In this document: piece after piece, positions 1 through 5,671 of the stretch
How positions within the stretch are numbered: the first letter of the stretch is position 1
Layout: each line of letters begins with the position of its first letter
Source: Oscillospiraceae bacterium
Lineage (GTDB): Bacteria; Bacillota_A; Clostridia; Oscillospirales; Oscillospiraceae
DNA length: 8,627 nucleotides
Direction of reading: 5' to 3'
Assembly (NCBI GenBank): GCA_017381835.1
Contig: JAFOBK010000039.1
Location: 1-8,627 of the forward strand
Made by a program: the position numbers and the translations under genes
Notes under the pieces: generated by a model
Databases searched by the model: none
Told to the model about the DNA's origin: nothing
The model's input: the letters and a program-made list of their open reading frames with translations, nothing else

Positions 1-217
1 CAAGGTTGTCCGCATCCTGCCCATCGGCGCATTCGTTGAGATCGCTCCCGGCCACGACGGCATGGTTCACATCTCCAAGCTGGAGAACCGCCGCGTTGAG
101 AAGGTTGAGGACGTTCTGAACCTGGGCGATATGACTTGGGTCAAGTTCATGGGCTTCGACGAGAAGGGCCGTGCAAACTTCAGCCGCAAGGACGCTCTGA
201 AGGAAATGGAAGGTTAA
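1..217 (+). CDS. pnp: Polynucleotide phosphorylase, C-terminal S1 domain (5' partial)
   Basis: This is the last 71 codons of a gene whose start lies outside the window; base 1 is the third base of a codon. The product reads as one S1 RNA-binding domain: KVVRILPIGAFVEI, then HDGMVHISKLENRRVEKVEDVLN, then a GDMTWVKFMGFDEKGRANFSRKDAL-type ending, split here only for description. GAFVEI, GMVHIS and DEKGR..FSRKDAL are typical of the S1 domain that closes PNPase, a phosphorolytic 3'-5' exoribonuclease of mRNA decay. PNPase often extends further past this domain; here only a few residues (KEMEG) follow before TAA at 215-217. Ribosomal protein S1 or another S1 protein is the alternative, but the DEKGR ending favours PNPase. 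The stop codon runs directly into a repeat and terminator. Confidence 0.86.
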   Translation, partial: KVVRILPIGAFVEIAPGHDGMVHISKLENRRVEKVEDVLNLGDMTWVKFMGFDEKGRANFSRKDALKEMEG

Positions 218-280
218 TTGATTCGTGCAAGGCTTGGGTGGTAATCGTTACTTCCCTAACCCGCTCGGTATCGTTCCATT
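218..280 (+). repeat. Structured 3'-UTR repeat, copy R1
   Basis: First copy of a ~60-bp element, starting directly after the pnp stop codon. Conserved boxes are ATTCGTGC (221-228), GGTAATCGTTAC (240-251) and CTCGGTATCGT..CATT (264-280). An ungapped alignment with copy R2 (345-404) matches at 52 of 60 positions by my count. A six-pair stem 236-241/261-266 is possible, with two G.U wobbles at places where R2 has Watson-Crick A-U and U-A pairs. Compared with R2 and R3, this copy lacks the upstream GGGATGCCCC hairpin. A terminator follows about 12 bases later. I do not recognise the family. Confidence 0.8.
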
Positions 281-291
281 GTACAATATTC

Positions 292-325
292 ACCCCCACT
301 CCATTTGGAGTGGGGGTTCTTTTTC
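292..325 (+). terminator. Rho-independent terminator after pnp/R1
   Basis: A perfect stem CCCCCACTCC (293-302) / GGAGTGGGGG (307-316) with an ATTT loop, extended by the 292-317 A-T pair, is followed by TTCTTTTTC. This is a strong intrinsic terminator for transcripts coming from pnp through R1. Confidence 0.92.
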
Positions 326-404
326 GGGATGCCCCCGACAGGCAATTCGTGCAAAGTCTGAGTGGTAATCGTTACTGCCCATACCCACTCGGTATCGTTC
401 CATT
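325..404 (+). repeat. Structured 3'-UTR repeat, copy R2
   Basis: Second, tandem copy. It begins directly after the T-tract of the first terminator with a small hairpin (CGGG 325-328 / CCCG 334-337), followed by ATTCGTGC (345-352), GGTAATCGTTAC (364-375) and CTCGGTATCGT..CATT (388-404). The stem GAGTGG (360-365) / CCACTC (385-390) is fully Watson-Crick and encloses a possible small GTAA-TCG-TTAC hairpin. The hairpin-plus-ATTCGTGC start is shared with the inverted copy at 2962-3045. No coding capacity is evident. Confidence 0.8.
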
Positions 405-415
405 TTTCTGATTAT

Positions 416-454
416 AACCCCCGATGCATTTTCATCGGGGGTTCTTCTTTTTTT
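416..454 (+). terminator. Rho-independent terminator after R2
   Basis: An 11-pair stem AACCCCCGATG (416-426) / CATCGGGGGTT (433-443) with a 6-base loop is followed by CTTCTTTTTTTC. The stem sequence CCCCCGATG is shared with the terminator at 2923-2946, which also flanks a repeat copy. As a second terminator about 120 bp after the first, it would catch read-through from pnp. Confidence 0.9.
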
Positions 455-463
455 CGTTTTACC

Positions 464-573
464 TTGTAGGGGCGGCCAGCGGCCGTCCGGCAGTAGGCAC
501 TTCCTTTTTTATGTCGGATTTCGGCAAATCCGCAGATGCTTCCTATGCTGACGAGCGATGCTCGCCCCTACAA
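464..573. repeat. MITE-like palindromic element with inverted ends
   Basis: A 110-bp element bounded by perfect 11-bp inverted ends, TTGTAGGGGCG (464-474) and CGCCCCTACAA (563-573). The homology continues inward to 26 bp at each end with about 20 matches. Each end also folds on itself: CGGCC-AGC-GGCCG on the left and CGAGC-GAT-GCTCG (552-564) on the right. Most of the differences between the ends sit in these stems and keep them paired. A third hairpin, CGGATTT-CGGC-AAATCCG (515-532), lies in the middle. There is no convincing ORF, so any transposition would need an enzyme encoded elsewhere. I recall similar TTGTAGGGGCG repeats in other Clostridia, but could not check this. Confidence 0.7.
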
Positions 574-650
574 TTTCTGCTCTACCCGAGTGGAGCAATG
601 ATACAACGTCTTAATCTCACGTTATTTTATTTATATTCACATATTTATTA

Positions 651-679
651 TTGACAAACGATAATTCCAATGCTATCAT
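651..679 (+). promoter_or_regulatory. Sigma-A type promoter of the DUF2975-HTH operon
   Basis: TTGACA (651-656), a 17-base spacer, then TATCAT (674-679) preceded by TG (671-672, extended -10). The bases upstream (about 605-650) are AT-rich, like an UP element; nothing else is recognised between 574 and 650. Transcription would start near 686, only a few bases before the AGGAGG ribosome binding site (688-693), giving a very short leader. The operon's own HTH protein is a plausible regulator, but no clear operator palindrome was seen. Confidence 0.82.
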
Positions 680-701
680 GCAGAAAAAGGAGGTCATTGC
701 T

Positions 702-1148
702 ATGAAAAAGAAATTCTCTGTAACCCGGCTAGCACTATGGGCGACCCGTGCCAGCATGGCTGCTGTTGTGATTAGTCTGCCGTTGCTTCCAAAGTTTCTA
801 CTTTGGTATCGCTCACCCTGGCCCCAGCCCCAGTATTCCAATCATGCCATCGCCATTGCTTATTACTGCTGCGCGGTATTTGCTTTGCTGGCTTTGTGGT
901 CCATGGATAAGCTGCTGCGGAATATTCTGGCCGGTGAAGTGTTTGTTCGGGACAATGTCCGCGGTATCCGCCGAATTCAACTTTGCTGCGGTATTATCAG
1001 TCTGATCTGCCTGCCCGCGGCTCTGTTCTATCTCCCGCTTACCTTTATGGTAATCATCATGGCATTTCTGTTTCTTGTGGTTTGGGTGGTGGCCCAGGTG
1101 ATGGATGCCGCCGTGACCATCCGGGAAGAAAACGATCTTACTATTTAA
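702..1148 (+). CDS. DUF2975 family four-helix membrane protein
   Basis: A 148-residue integral membrane protein with about four transmembrane segments (roughly residues 15-35, 48-66, 92-110 and 113-134). Between helices 2 and 3 is the family signature LLRNILAGEVFVRDNVRGIRR, abridged here as NILAGEVFVRDNVRGIR, and the tail ends REENDLTI; both are typical of DUF2975. The start at 702 is chosen because AGGAGG (688-693) precedes it by 8 bases; an in-frame ATG further upstream at 651 lies inside the promoter. The next gene, 10 bases downstream, encodes a small Cro/C1-type HTH protein, the usual partner of DUF2975 proteins (the YoaS/YozG type in Bacillus). The biochemical role of the family is not known to me; a membrane-linked regulatory role with the HTH partner is inference. 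Confidence 0.82.
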   Translation: MKKKFSVTRLALWATRASMAAVVISLPLLPKFLLWYRSPWPQPQYSNHAIAIAYYCCAVFALLALWSMDKLLRNILAGEVFVRDNVRGIRRIQLCCGIISLICLPAALFYLPLTFMVIIMAFLFLVVWVVAQVMDAAVTIREENDLTI

Positions 1149-1158
1149 GGAGGCAGCC

Positions 1159-1383
1159 ATGGCAATTATCGTCAATTTGGATGTGATGCTGGCAAAGCGG
1201 AAGCTGACCTCCCTGGAACTGTCCCAGCGAGTCGGCATCACCCCCGCCAACCTATCCATTTTAAAAACCGGCAAGGCCAAGGCCATCCGTATGAGCACTC
1301 TGGAGGCTATCTGCCGGGAACTAAAATGTCAGCCCGGGGATCTTCTGGAATACACAGAAGATGACGATCCCTGGAAGCGCTAA
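1159..1383 (+). CDS. Small Cro/C1-type (YozG-like, HTH_26) transcriptional regulator
   Basis: A 74-residue protein that is almost entirely one XRE-type helix-turn-helix domain. The helix-turn-helix runs over about residues 17-38 (TSLELSQRVGITPANLSILK). It is followed by the stabilising helices around STLEAICRELKCQPGDLLEY (46-65) and an acidic tail, EDDDPWKR. CQPGDLLEY is a hallmark of the HTH_26/YozG group. The ribosome binding site AAGGAGG (1147-1153) overlaps the stop of the upstream DUF2975 gene, which indicates translational coupling. It probably controls this operon, including itself, as many short XRE proteins do; that is inference. No ligand or sensor domain is present, so a signal would have to come through a partner such as the membrane proteins either side. 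Confidence 0.88.
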   Translation: MAIIVNLDVMLAKRKLTSLELSQRVGITPANLSILKTGKAKAIRMSTLEAICRELKCQPGDLLEYTEDDDPWKR

Positions 1384-1400
1384 CCCGAAAGGAGACAATT

Positions 1401-2915
1401 ATGGAATCTATGAACCCCGAACCGATCCCCCAGAATCCGAGTTTTCCTCCCGCCGCACCTGCCAGCCGCCATTTTCCCTCGGGAAAGCGGGAATTTCTTT
1501 ATGCATTGGTGGTTCTGATCTGCGGCTGTTTTTTGTGCAACAGCGTTTTCTACGGTGGTCTGAACTTGGGCTTTGCCATATTCACCGCTATCATCTTGGC
1601 CGCCACCGTACTCTATCTGATTTCTCGTGGTAGTAAGCCCTCGGCTTACTGCATAGTTCTTTTGGTCTGCAGCCTGGTGATTCTCGGCACCTTTGCACGT
1701 GGGTCTGATGCCGGTGTAAATTTTGTCCTGTTTTACTTCCTGGTGCTGAGCGTCAATCTGAGCCTTTGCCTGCTGGCGGGCCAAAACCGCCGCGATCCCA
1801 AGGGCTTCCTCTCCCTGCTGGATGCGCCCCGCACCGTATTTATGCTGGGTGTTGGTAAGGTTTCCCCCGCTTTTAAGGGACTGAAGCTGGGATTTCAGCA
1901 AGGCAGCGCCGTCAGTAAGAAATTCGGCGCTGTGGGCGTAGGCTTACTACTGTCTATCCCTTTGCTGGTTGCGGTCATCTCTCTGCTGATCAAAGCCGAC
2001 GCTGCCTTTGACGGTCTGCTGCAGCATCTGCCGGATTGGGACATGGCTGAGCTGGTGACCAGCGTTCTTTTCGGATTTTTGCTGGCCTGCTATTTCTACA
2101 CCCGCGGCACCGCCCTCTGCCACAGCCCGAAAGACACGCCCGACACTCACGAAAGAAAGGGCATGAATCCTCTGACTGTCAACACGGTGCTGATTGCCGT
2201 GGGCGTTGTATATGTGGTTTATCTGATCAGCCAGCTGGCCTATTTCTCCGGCGGTTTCTCCGGTATCCTGCCGGAGGGTTACACCATCGCAGAATATGCC
2301 CGCCGTGGTTTCTTTGAGATGGCATGGCTGTGCGTCATCAACCTGGGCATCATCGCTTTGGCTGTGGGTCTCACCTCCGCTAAGGGGGCCTCTCCCCTGC
2401 TGACCAAACTGCTGTGTCTGTTTTTGGGCATTGTAACCCTGTTTTTGGTGGTCAGCGCCAGCGCAAAAATGTTCATTTACATTGATGCTTACGGTCTGAC
2501 CCGCTTAAGAGTCTTGACGGAAGTCATCATGATCTGGCTGGGTCTGTCCACGATCATTGTCTGCGTTTGGCTGTTCCTGCCGAAGCTTGCCTATATGAAG
2601 ATCATCCTGGTGCTGGCTCTTGTAATGGGTGCGGCTGTAGGCTGGGCAGATGTGGACACGGTGGTGGCCCGGTACAATGTCAATGCCTATCTATCCGGAA
2701 AGTTAGCTACCGTGGACGTAAATTATTTAGGTACACTGGGAAGCGGTGCAACACCTTATATTCAGAAATTGATGGATGACCCAAACGCTGAAATTTATGT
2801 TCCCGCTCGTGTAAATACTTACAGCCGGGAAGATTCCGGAAACGCTGTGAAAGATTTCCGGGACTGGAACTATGCCGATTACCTGTCCGATTCCTTGCTA
2901 TTCCCAGATAAGTAA
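1401..2915 (+). CDS. DUF4153/DUF4173-type polytopic membrane protein
   Basis: A 504-residue membrane protein. After a proline-rich cytoplasmic start (residues 1-28) come about ten or more hydrophobic segments (for example 31-48, 57-75, 83-98, 106-126, 176-197, 218-235, 262-280, 307-324, 334-355, 372-393, 400-415). Motifs in order are EYARRGFFE (298-306), YGLTRLR (364-370), VARYNVNAY (422-430) and VDVNYLGTLG (438-447). They match what I know of DUF4153/DUF4173 proteins, whose function is unknown; I cannot separate the two families by eye. The C-terminal 90 residues look soluble. The ribosome binding site AAAGGAG (1388-1394) lies in the 17-base gap after the HTH gene, so it is probably the third gene of that operon. 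A terminator follows 7 bases after the stop. An envelope-stress or sensing role is only a guess. Confidence 0.75.
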   Translation: MESMNPEPIPQNPSFPPAAPASRHFPSGKREFLYALVVLICGCFLCNSVFYGGLNLGFAIFTAIILAATVLYLISRGSKPSAYCIVLLVCSLVILGTFARGSDAGVNFVLFYFLVLSVNLSLCLLAGQNRRDPKGFLSLLDAPRTVFMLGVGKVSPAFKGLKLGFQQGSAVSKKFGAVGVGLLLSIPLLVAVISLLIKADAAFDGLLQHLPDWDMAELVTSVLFGFLLACYFYTRGTALCHSPKDTPDTHERKGMNPLTVNTVLIAVGVVYVVYLISQLAYFSGGFSGILPEGYTIAEYARRGFFEMAWLCVINLGIIALAVGLTSAKGASPLLTKLLCLFLGIVTLFLVVSASAKMFIYIDAYGLTRLRVLTEVIMIWLGLSTIIVCVWLFLPKLAYMKIILVLALVMGAAVGWADVDTVVARYNVNAYLSGKLATVDVNYLGTLGSGATPYIQKLMDDPNAEIYVPARVNTYSREDSGNAVKDFRDWNYADYLSDSLLFPDK

Positions 2916-2957
2916 AAAATCGCCCCCGATGCATTTGCATCGGGGGTTCTTTATTTA
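2914..2957. terminator. Bidirectional terminator between convergent operons
   Basis: A perfect 10-pair stem CCCCCGATGC (2923-2932) / GCATCGGGGG (2937-2946) with an ATTT loop. On the plus strand it is followed by TTCTTTATTT; on the minus strand by CGATTTTTTAC. It therefore can end both the DUF4153-type gene (plus) and hflC plus repeat R3 (minus). Its stem resembles the terminator at 416-443. Confidence 0.9.
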
Positions 2958-2961
2958 GGAC

Positions 2962-3045
2962 AATGTTACGATACCGAGCTAACCACCCTATGGTCTATCG
3001 ATAATCGACCAGCCGGGCACGAATTGCCCGCGGGGGCATCCCCGC
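2962..3045 (-). repeat. Structured 3'-UTR repeat, copy R3 (inverted)
   Basis: Third copy, read on the minus strand. It starts at the base after the hflC stop codon with the hairpin GCGGGG-ATGC-CCCCGC (3045-3030), then ATTCGTGC (3024-3017), a diverged core, and CTCGGTATCGT..CATT (2978-2962), then the shared terminator. The outer boxes are the same as in R1 and R2 and the hairpin start is the same as in R2. The core is 3 bases longer and carries a different inner palindrome, TGGTC(N11)GACCA. ATTCGTGC can also pair within the local hairpin GGGCA-CGAAT-TGCCC (plus-strand 3015-3029). Confidence 0.78.
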
Positions 3046-3918
3046 TTAATTGCCGGCCAGAATCTGAGCCAGGTCGGAATCAGCGTCCAGGATGATGGTC
3101 TTTTCGGTGCCGGTCAAGCTCTGCTGTAGGGCATCTAATGCCAGAATGAACTCATAGAAGTCCTTCTTGTCATTGGTGTTATAGGCCTCCGCCAGCATAC
3201 GCATGTACTCGGCTTCGCCCTCTGCTTCCAGCTTGGCAGCCTCGGCTTCTGCGTTGGACACGATGATATTCACCTGCTTATCCACCTCGTTACGGATAAT
3301 GGAAGCATCGTAGTTGCCGTCAGCAGTGTACTTCTCGGCCATCTGATTACGCTCGGAGATCATACGGGAGTAAACCGCGTTCAAGTTGGAGTCAGGCAGG
3401 TCAAACTGCTTGATCTTCACGTCCTCCACATGGATACCATAGGTTACTGCCTGGTTATCCACGGTGGTGGTGATACCTTCGTAAATGTCGTTACGCTCAG
3501 CGCCGTCATTCATATTGATGATGTCTGCCTGGGCAAGACGGCCCATGGCATTCTTCAGGGCGTTATAGGTAATAGCGTTCAGACGCTCCTCTGCCTTGCC
3601 GGTAGTACCCAGGGCACGGTAGAACTGCTGGGGATCGGAGATCTCCCACAGAATGTAGCAGTCCACGGTCATATTCTGCTTATCAGAGGTCAGCACCTCA
3701 GAAGGAGGAATGTCATAGAACTGGGTAGCCTTGCTGAAATACTTCACGCTGTCCACAAAAGGAACTTTGAAGTGCAGGCCAGGGGCATCTGTGGTATTGA
3801 CGATTTCGGAGAAACGGAAGGTACATGCGTACTGGTCTTCCCGGACAGTATACAGAGAACCGGACAGGCCGATCACCAGGAGCAGCACGATAACGATAGC
3901 TAAAATTGTCTTTTTCAT
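3046..3918 (-). CDS. hflC: HflC-like SPFH-domain membrane protein
   Basis: A 290-residue protein with one N-terminal membrane anchor (residues 3-22), an SPFH/band-7 domain (about 22-200) beginning LYTVREDQYACTFRFSEIV, and a charged helical region rich in Ala/Glu (about 185-245). The stretches AVYSRMISERNQMAEKY, EAEAAKLEAEGEAE and DFYEFILALDAL are the counterparts of HflC. With HflK, HflC forms a membrane complex that in E. coli encloses FtsH and limits its proteolysis; FtsH is not in the window. The start is the ATG at 3918. A GTG at 3930 is in frame but lies inside the AGGAGG site, so it is unlikely. Only one base separates it from the hflK stop. The stop abuts repeat R3. Confidence 0.86.
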   Translation of the reverse strand: MKKTILAIVIVLLLVIGLSGSLYTVREDQYACTFRFSEIVNTTDAPGLHFKVPFVDSVKYFSKATQFYDIPPSEVLTSDKQNMTVDCYILWEISDPQQFYRALGTTGKAEERLNAITYNALKNAMGRLAQADIINMNDGAERNDIYEGITTTVDNQAVTYGIHVEDVKIKQFDLPDSNLNAVYSRMISERNQMAEKYTADGNYDASIIRNEVDKQVNIIVSNAEAEAAKLEAEGEAEYMRMLAEAYNTNDKKDFYEFILALDALQQSLTGTEKTIILDADSDLAQILAGN

Positions 3919-3919
3919 A

Positions 3920-4915
3920 TTAATTGCCACCTCCTACGATGGTCTCTAAGGGCAGAAGCATATCCACATTCTCGCCGGAGCCGGTGTTCACAAACACTCT
4001 CACACCGGGCAGAACTTCGGAAATGGCTTCATAGTACATACGGGAGCGGGTGATCTCGGGGTTCAGCTTATATTCTTCATACATAGCATTGAACATAGCC
4101 ACCTGCTGGGTTGCTTCATTGATACGCTTTTGCTTCAAGAACTGTGCGTTCTGCACCAGTTTGTCAGCCTGAGCCTGGGCATCGGGCAGCTGGGCATTCT
4201 GATAGGCCTTGGCATCGTTGACCACGGTCTCTGCCTGCTGCTTGGCAGTTTCCACCGCCTTGAAGGCTTCGATAACATCCTGCGTGGGAGGCTCGGAGTC
4301 CTGGATGCGCACATCCACCAGGGTCAAACCAATGTCGTACTCGCTGAGAATCTGGGTGACCAGATCCTTGACCTGGCTCTGAATGCTCTCCTTACCGTCG
4401 GTCAGAACCGCGTCAACAGCGGTGGAGCCAACCACATTACGCACCTGGCTCTGAATCAGATTGCGCAGGATCATTTCGGGATTGTTGGAGGAATAGAGGT
4501 AAGCCACCGGATCGGAGATCTTGTATTCGACGAAGAAGTCCACGTTAACGATATTGTAGTCGCCGGTGATCATGGTGCTTTCCTTTTCATTGACCTGGTA
4601 GTATTCATCGCCGCCATTGGAGGAATAACCCAGTTCAATCTTCTGATAGACATTCACATCCACCTTCTTTGCCTGCTGAATGCCGAAGGGCAGCTTGAAA
4701 TGCAGGCCTGCATCGGTCACATCGGTGACTCTGCCGAAGGTAGTGACAACTGCCTGCTGCTTATCGTCAACGGTGTAGAAGCAGGAGGAGCTGCCAATCA
4801 CCAGTACGATCGCCAGAAGCACCACCACGACGATGTTCCGGATCTTCTTCCAGTTTACCGGCTCTTTGGGGCCGTTGTCCTTGACCCACCGGTAAGTTCC
4901 ATTATTGTTCATCAT
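3920..4915 (-). CDS. hflK: HflK-like SPFH-domain membrane protein
   Basis: A 331-residue protein with a short cytoplasmic tail, one membrane anchor (about residues 26-47), and an SPFH/band-7 domain (about 46-225) beginning FYTVDDKQQAVVTTFGRV and including DAGLHFKLPF (68-77). An Ala/Gln-rich coiled-coil segment follows (about 218-280, ETAKQQAETVVNDAKAY). The order tail - anchor - SPFH - coiled coil and the adjoining HflC paralogue support HflK. The Gly-rich N-terminus of E. coli HflK is absent, as is usual in Firmicutes. Two start codons are adjacent (4915 and 4912); GAAAGGAA lies just upstream. It sits 15 bases after the DUF1836 gene and one base before hflC, so the three are surely cotranscribed. 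A stomatin or QmcA-like role is the alternative. Confidence 0.86.
   Translation of the reverse strand: MMNNNGTYRWVKDNGPKEPVNWKKIRNIVVVVLLAIVLVIGSSSCFYTVDDKQQAVVTTFGRVTDVTDAGLHFKLPFGIQQAKKVDVNVYQKIELGYSSNGGDEYYQVNEKESTMITGDYNIVNVDFFVEYKISDPVAYLYSSNNPEMILRNLIQSQVRNVVGSTAVDAVLTDGKESIQSQVKDLVTQILSEYDIGLTLVDVRIQDSEPPTQDVIEAFKAVETAKQQAETVVNDAKAYQNAQLPDAQAQADKLVQNAQFLKQKRINEATQQVAMFNAMYEEYKLNPEITRSRMYYEAISEVLPGVRVFVNTGSGENVDMLLPLETIVGGGN
3930..3935 (-). promoter_or_regulatory. hflC ribosome binding site inside the hflK coding end
   Basis: AGGAGG on the minus strand lies within the last Gly codons of hflK (...VGGGN), 11 bases before the hflC ATG at 3918. It decides the hflC start against the in-frame GTG at 3930 and suggests coupled translation of the two partner proteins. 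Confidence 0.8.
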
Positions 4916-4930
4916 TTTCTTTCCTTTCTT

Positions 4931-5482
4931 TTATTGTAGCTCGCTGAGCATTTTTTCGGTTTCCTGCATCATGCGGCTTGCCAGCCAGGCCGTCAGCATG
5001 ATCCGCAGAACATCCCGCACCCGATCTTTCGCGCCGGGAACCGGTTCTTCATAATCCGCCAGATATTCTTCCAGCAGTTTTTCCGCCGCCGTCGGGTTGT
5101 AGAGTTCTTTCATCCGGGCTGCCAGCTTCACAAACATAAAATAAAGCTGGGAATCATCGATCATGTCATCGCTCTCATCCCCAAGTTTGCCGTTCACATG
5201 GGACAACAGCCGACAGATCCGCTCGATGGGCATAGCGCCCCGGAGCATATTGATGTTCAAAATCCGGCACAGCTGCCGCAGACTATAGCGCTTACCCACC
5301 GGGGAGGTGAGGAATCCTCGCTTCACCCAGTTCTGCACTGTGTAGGCTTCCAGACCGGTGATGGCTGTCACCTGACTCAGGGTAATGCCGCCCCCAAAGA
5401 ACAAGGCCTCCAGCTGCTGGGAAATATGGGTCGCTTCTGCACGGTCTGCATGCAAGACCGTTCCGGGTATGGTCCACATCAT
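4931..5482 (-). CDS. DUF1836 family MerR-like HTH protein
   Basis: A 183-residue protein matching DUF1836. A helix-turn-helix at about residues 33-55 (ITLSQVTAITGLEAYTVQNW) is followed by a MerR-like wing and helix, VKRGFLTSPVGKRYSLRQL (53-71). Then come a conserved NINMLRGAMPIERICRLL segment (76-93) and VNGKLGDESDDMIDDSQLY (96-114), all typical of the family. The C-terminus is helical, with no known ligand domain. It is the first gene of the operon ending in hflK and hflC, 15 bases upstream of hflK. Two ATG codons lie in tandem (5482 and 5479) behind a purine-rich GAGGAAGGAAG stretch. DNA binding is expected from the fold; the target is unknown. Control of its own operon through the divergent promoter region is inference. 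Confidence 0.85.
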   Translation of the reverse strand: MMWTIPGTVLHADRAEATHISQQLEALFFGGGITLSQVTAITGLEAYTVQNWVKRGFLTSPVGKRYSLRQLCRILNINMLRGAMPIERICRLLSHVNGKLGDESDDMIDDSQLYFMFVKLAARMKELYNPTAAEKLLEEYLADYEEPVPGAKDRVRDVLRIMLTAWLASRMMQETEKMLSELQ

Positions 5483-5514
5483 GACATCACTTCCTTCCTC
5501 TTTGTGGTACCACT

Positions 5515-5543
5515 ATACTATCATATGGTCATTTGGCTGTCAA
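5515..5543 (-). promoter_or_regulatory. Promoter of the DUF1836-hflK-hflC operon
   Basis: On the minus strand: TTGACA (5543-5538), a 17-base spacer, TAGTAT (5520-5515), with TG at 5523-5522 forming an extended -10. Transcription would begin near 5508, inside the palindrome TGGTACCA (5505-5512), about 25 bases before the start codon. Confidence 0.72.
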
Positions 5544-5561
5544 GAACAATTTATTGACCAT
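5525..5561. promoter_or_regulatory. Inverted repeat around the minus-strand -35, candidate operator
   Basis: ATGGTCA (5525-5531) and TGACCAT (5555-5561) form a 7-bp inverted repeat with a 23-base gap, enclosing the -35 of the hflKC-operon promoter. Half-site centres are 30 bp apart, close to three helical turns. A dimeric regulator such as the DUF1836 protein could bind here; the site is short and may be chance. Confidence 0.35.
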
Positions 5562-5609
5562 TTGCAAACGATGTGTAAATTCCCTGTGTCAAAATATTAT
5601 TTTTCTCCC

Positions 5610-5638
5610 TTTACGAACGGAAAAATTTGTTGTACAAT
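5610..5638 (+). promoter_or_regulatory. Probable promoter of the zinc-ribbon/parAB operon
   Basis: TTTACG (5610-5615), a 17-base spacer, then TACAAT (5633-5638), which lies within the palindrome TTGTACAA (5630-5637). The -10 is good, the -35 weak. A second, weaker candidate is TTGACC (5554-5559) with TAAATT (5576-5581). No clear promoter was seen between the zinc-ribbon gene and parA. Confidence 0.5.
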
Positions 5639-5671
5639 ATAGCCTATATAAAAAGAGAGGGGGTCCGGCAC

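Noticed and set aside
279..289. TTGTACAATAT shared with the promoter at 5630-5640
   Set aside because: No -35 lies at proper distance here and a terminator follows at once; an 11-base match in AT-rich DNA can be chance.
218..404. Repeats as a CRISPR array
   Set aside because: Only two tandem units, separated by a terminator, with internal variation and a third inverted copy elsewhere; no spacers or cas genes.
136..654. Two open frames in the region after pnp
   Set aside because: The first overlaps pnp out of frame and runs through repeats and a terminator; the second covers a terminator and the MITE-like element. Neither has a ribosome binding site or protein-like composition.
651..701. Upstream start for the DUF2975 gene at 651
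   Set aside because: This ATG-side extension would be inside the -35/-10 promoter; the ATG at 702 has AGGAGG at proper spacing.
813..1298. Minus-strand open frame across the DUF2975 and HTH genes
   Set aside because: Both sense genes have strong ribosome binding sites and family motifs; the antisense product has none.
3919..3930. GTG start at 3930 for hflC
   Set aside because: It overlaps the AGGAGG site and hflK; the ATG at 3918 is correctly spaced.
4130..4939. Plus-strand open frame of 269 codons over hflK
   Set aside because: Antisense to hflK, whose SPFH motifs are clear; the hydrophobic Gly/Leu/His-rich product is typical of complement translation.
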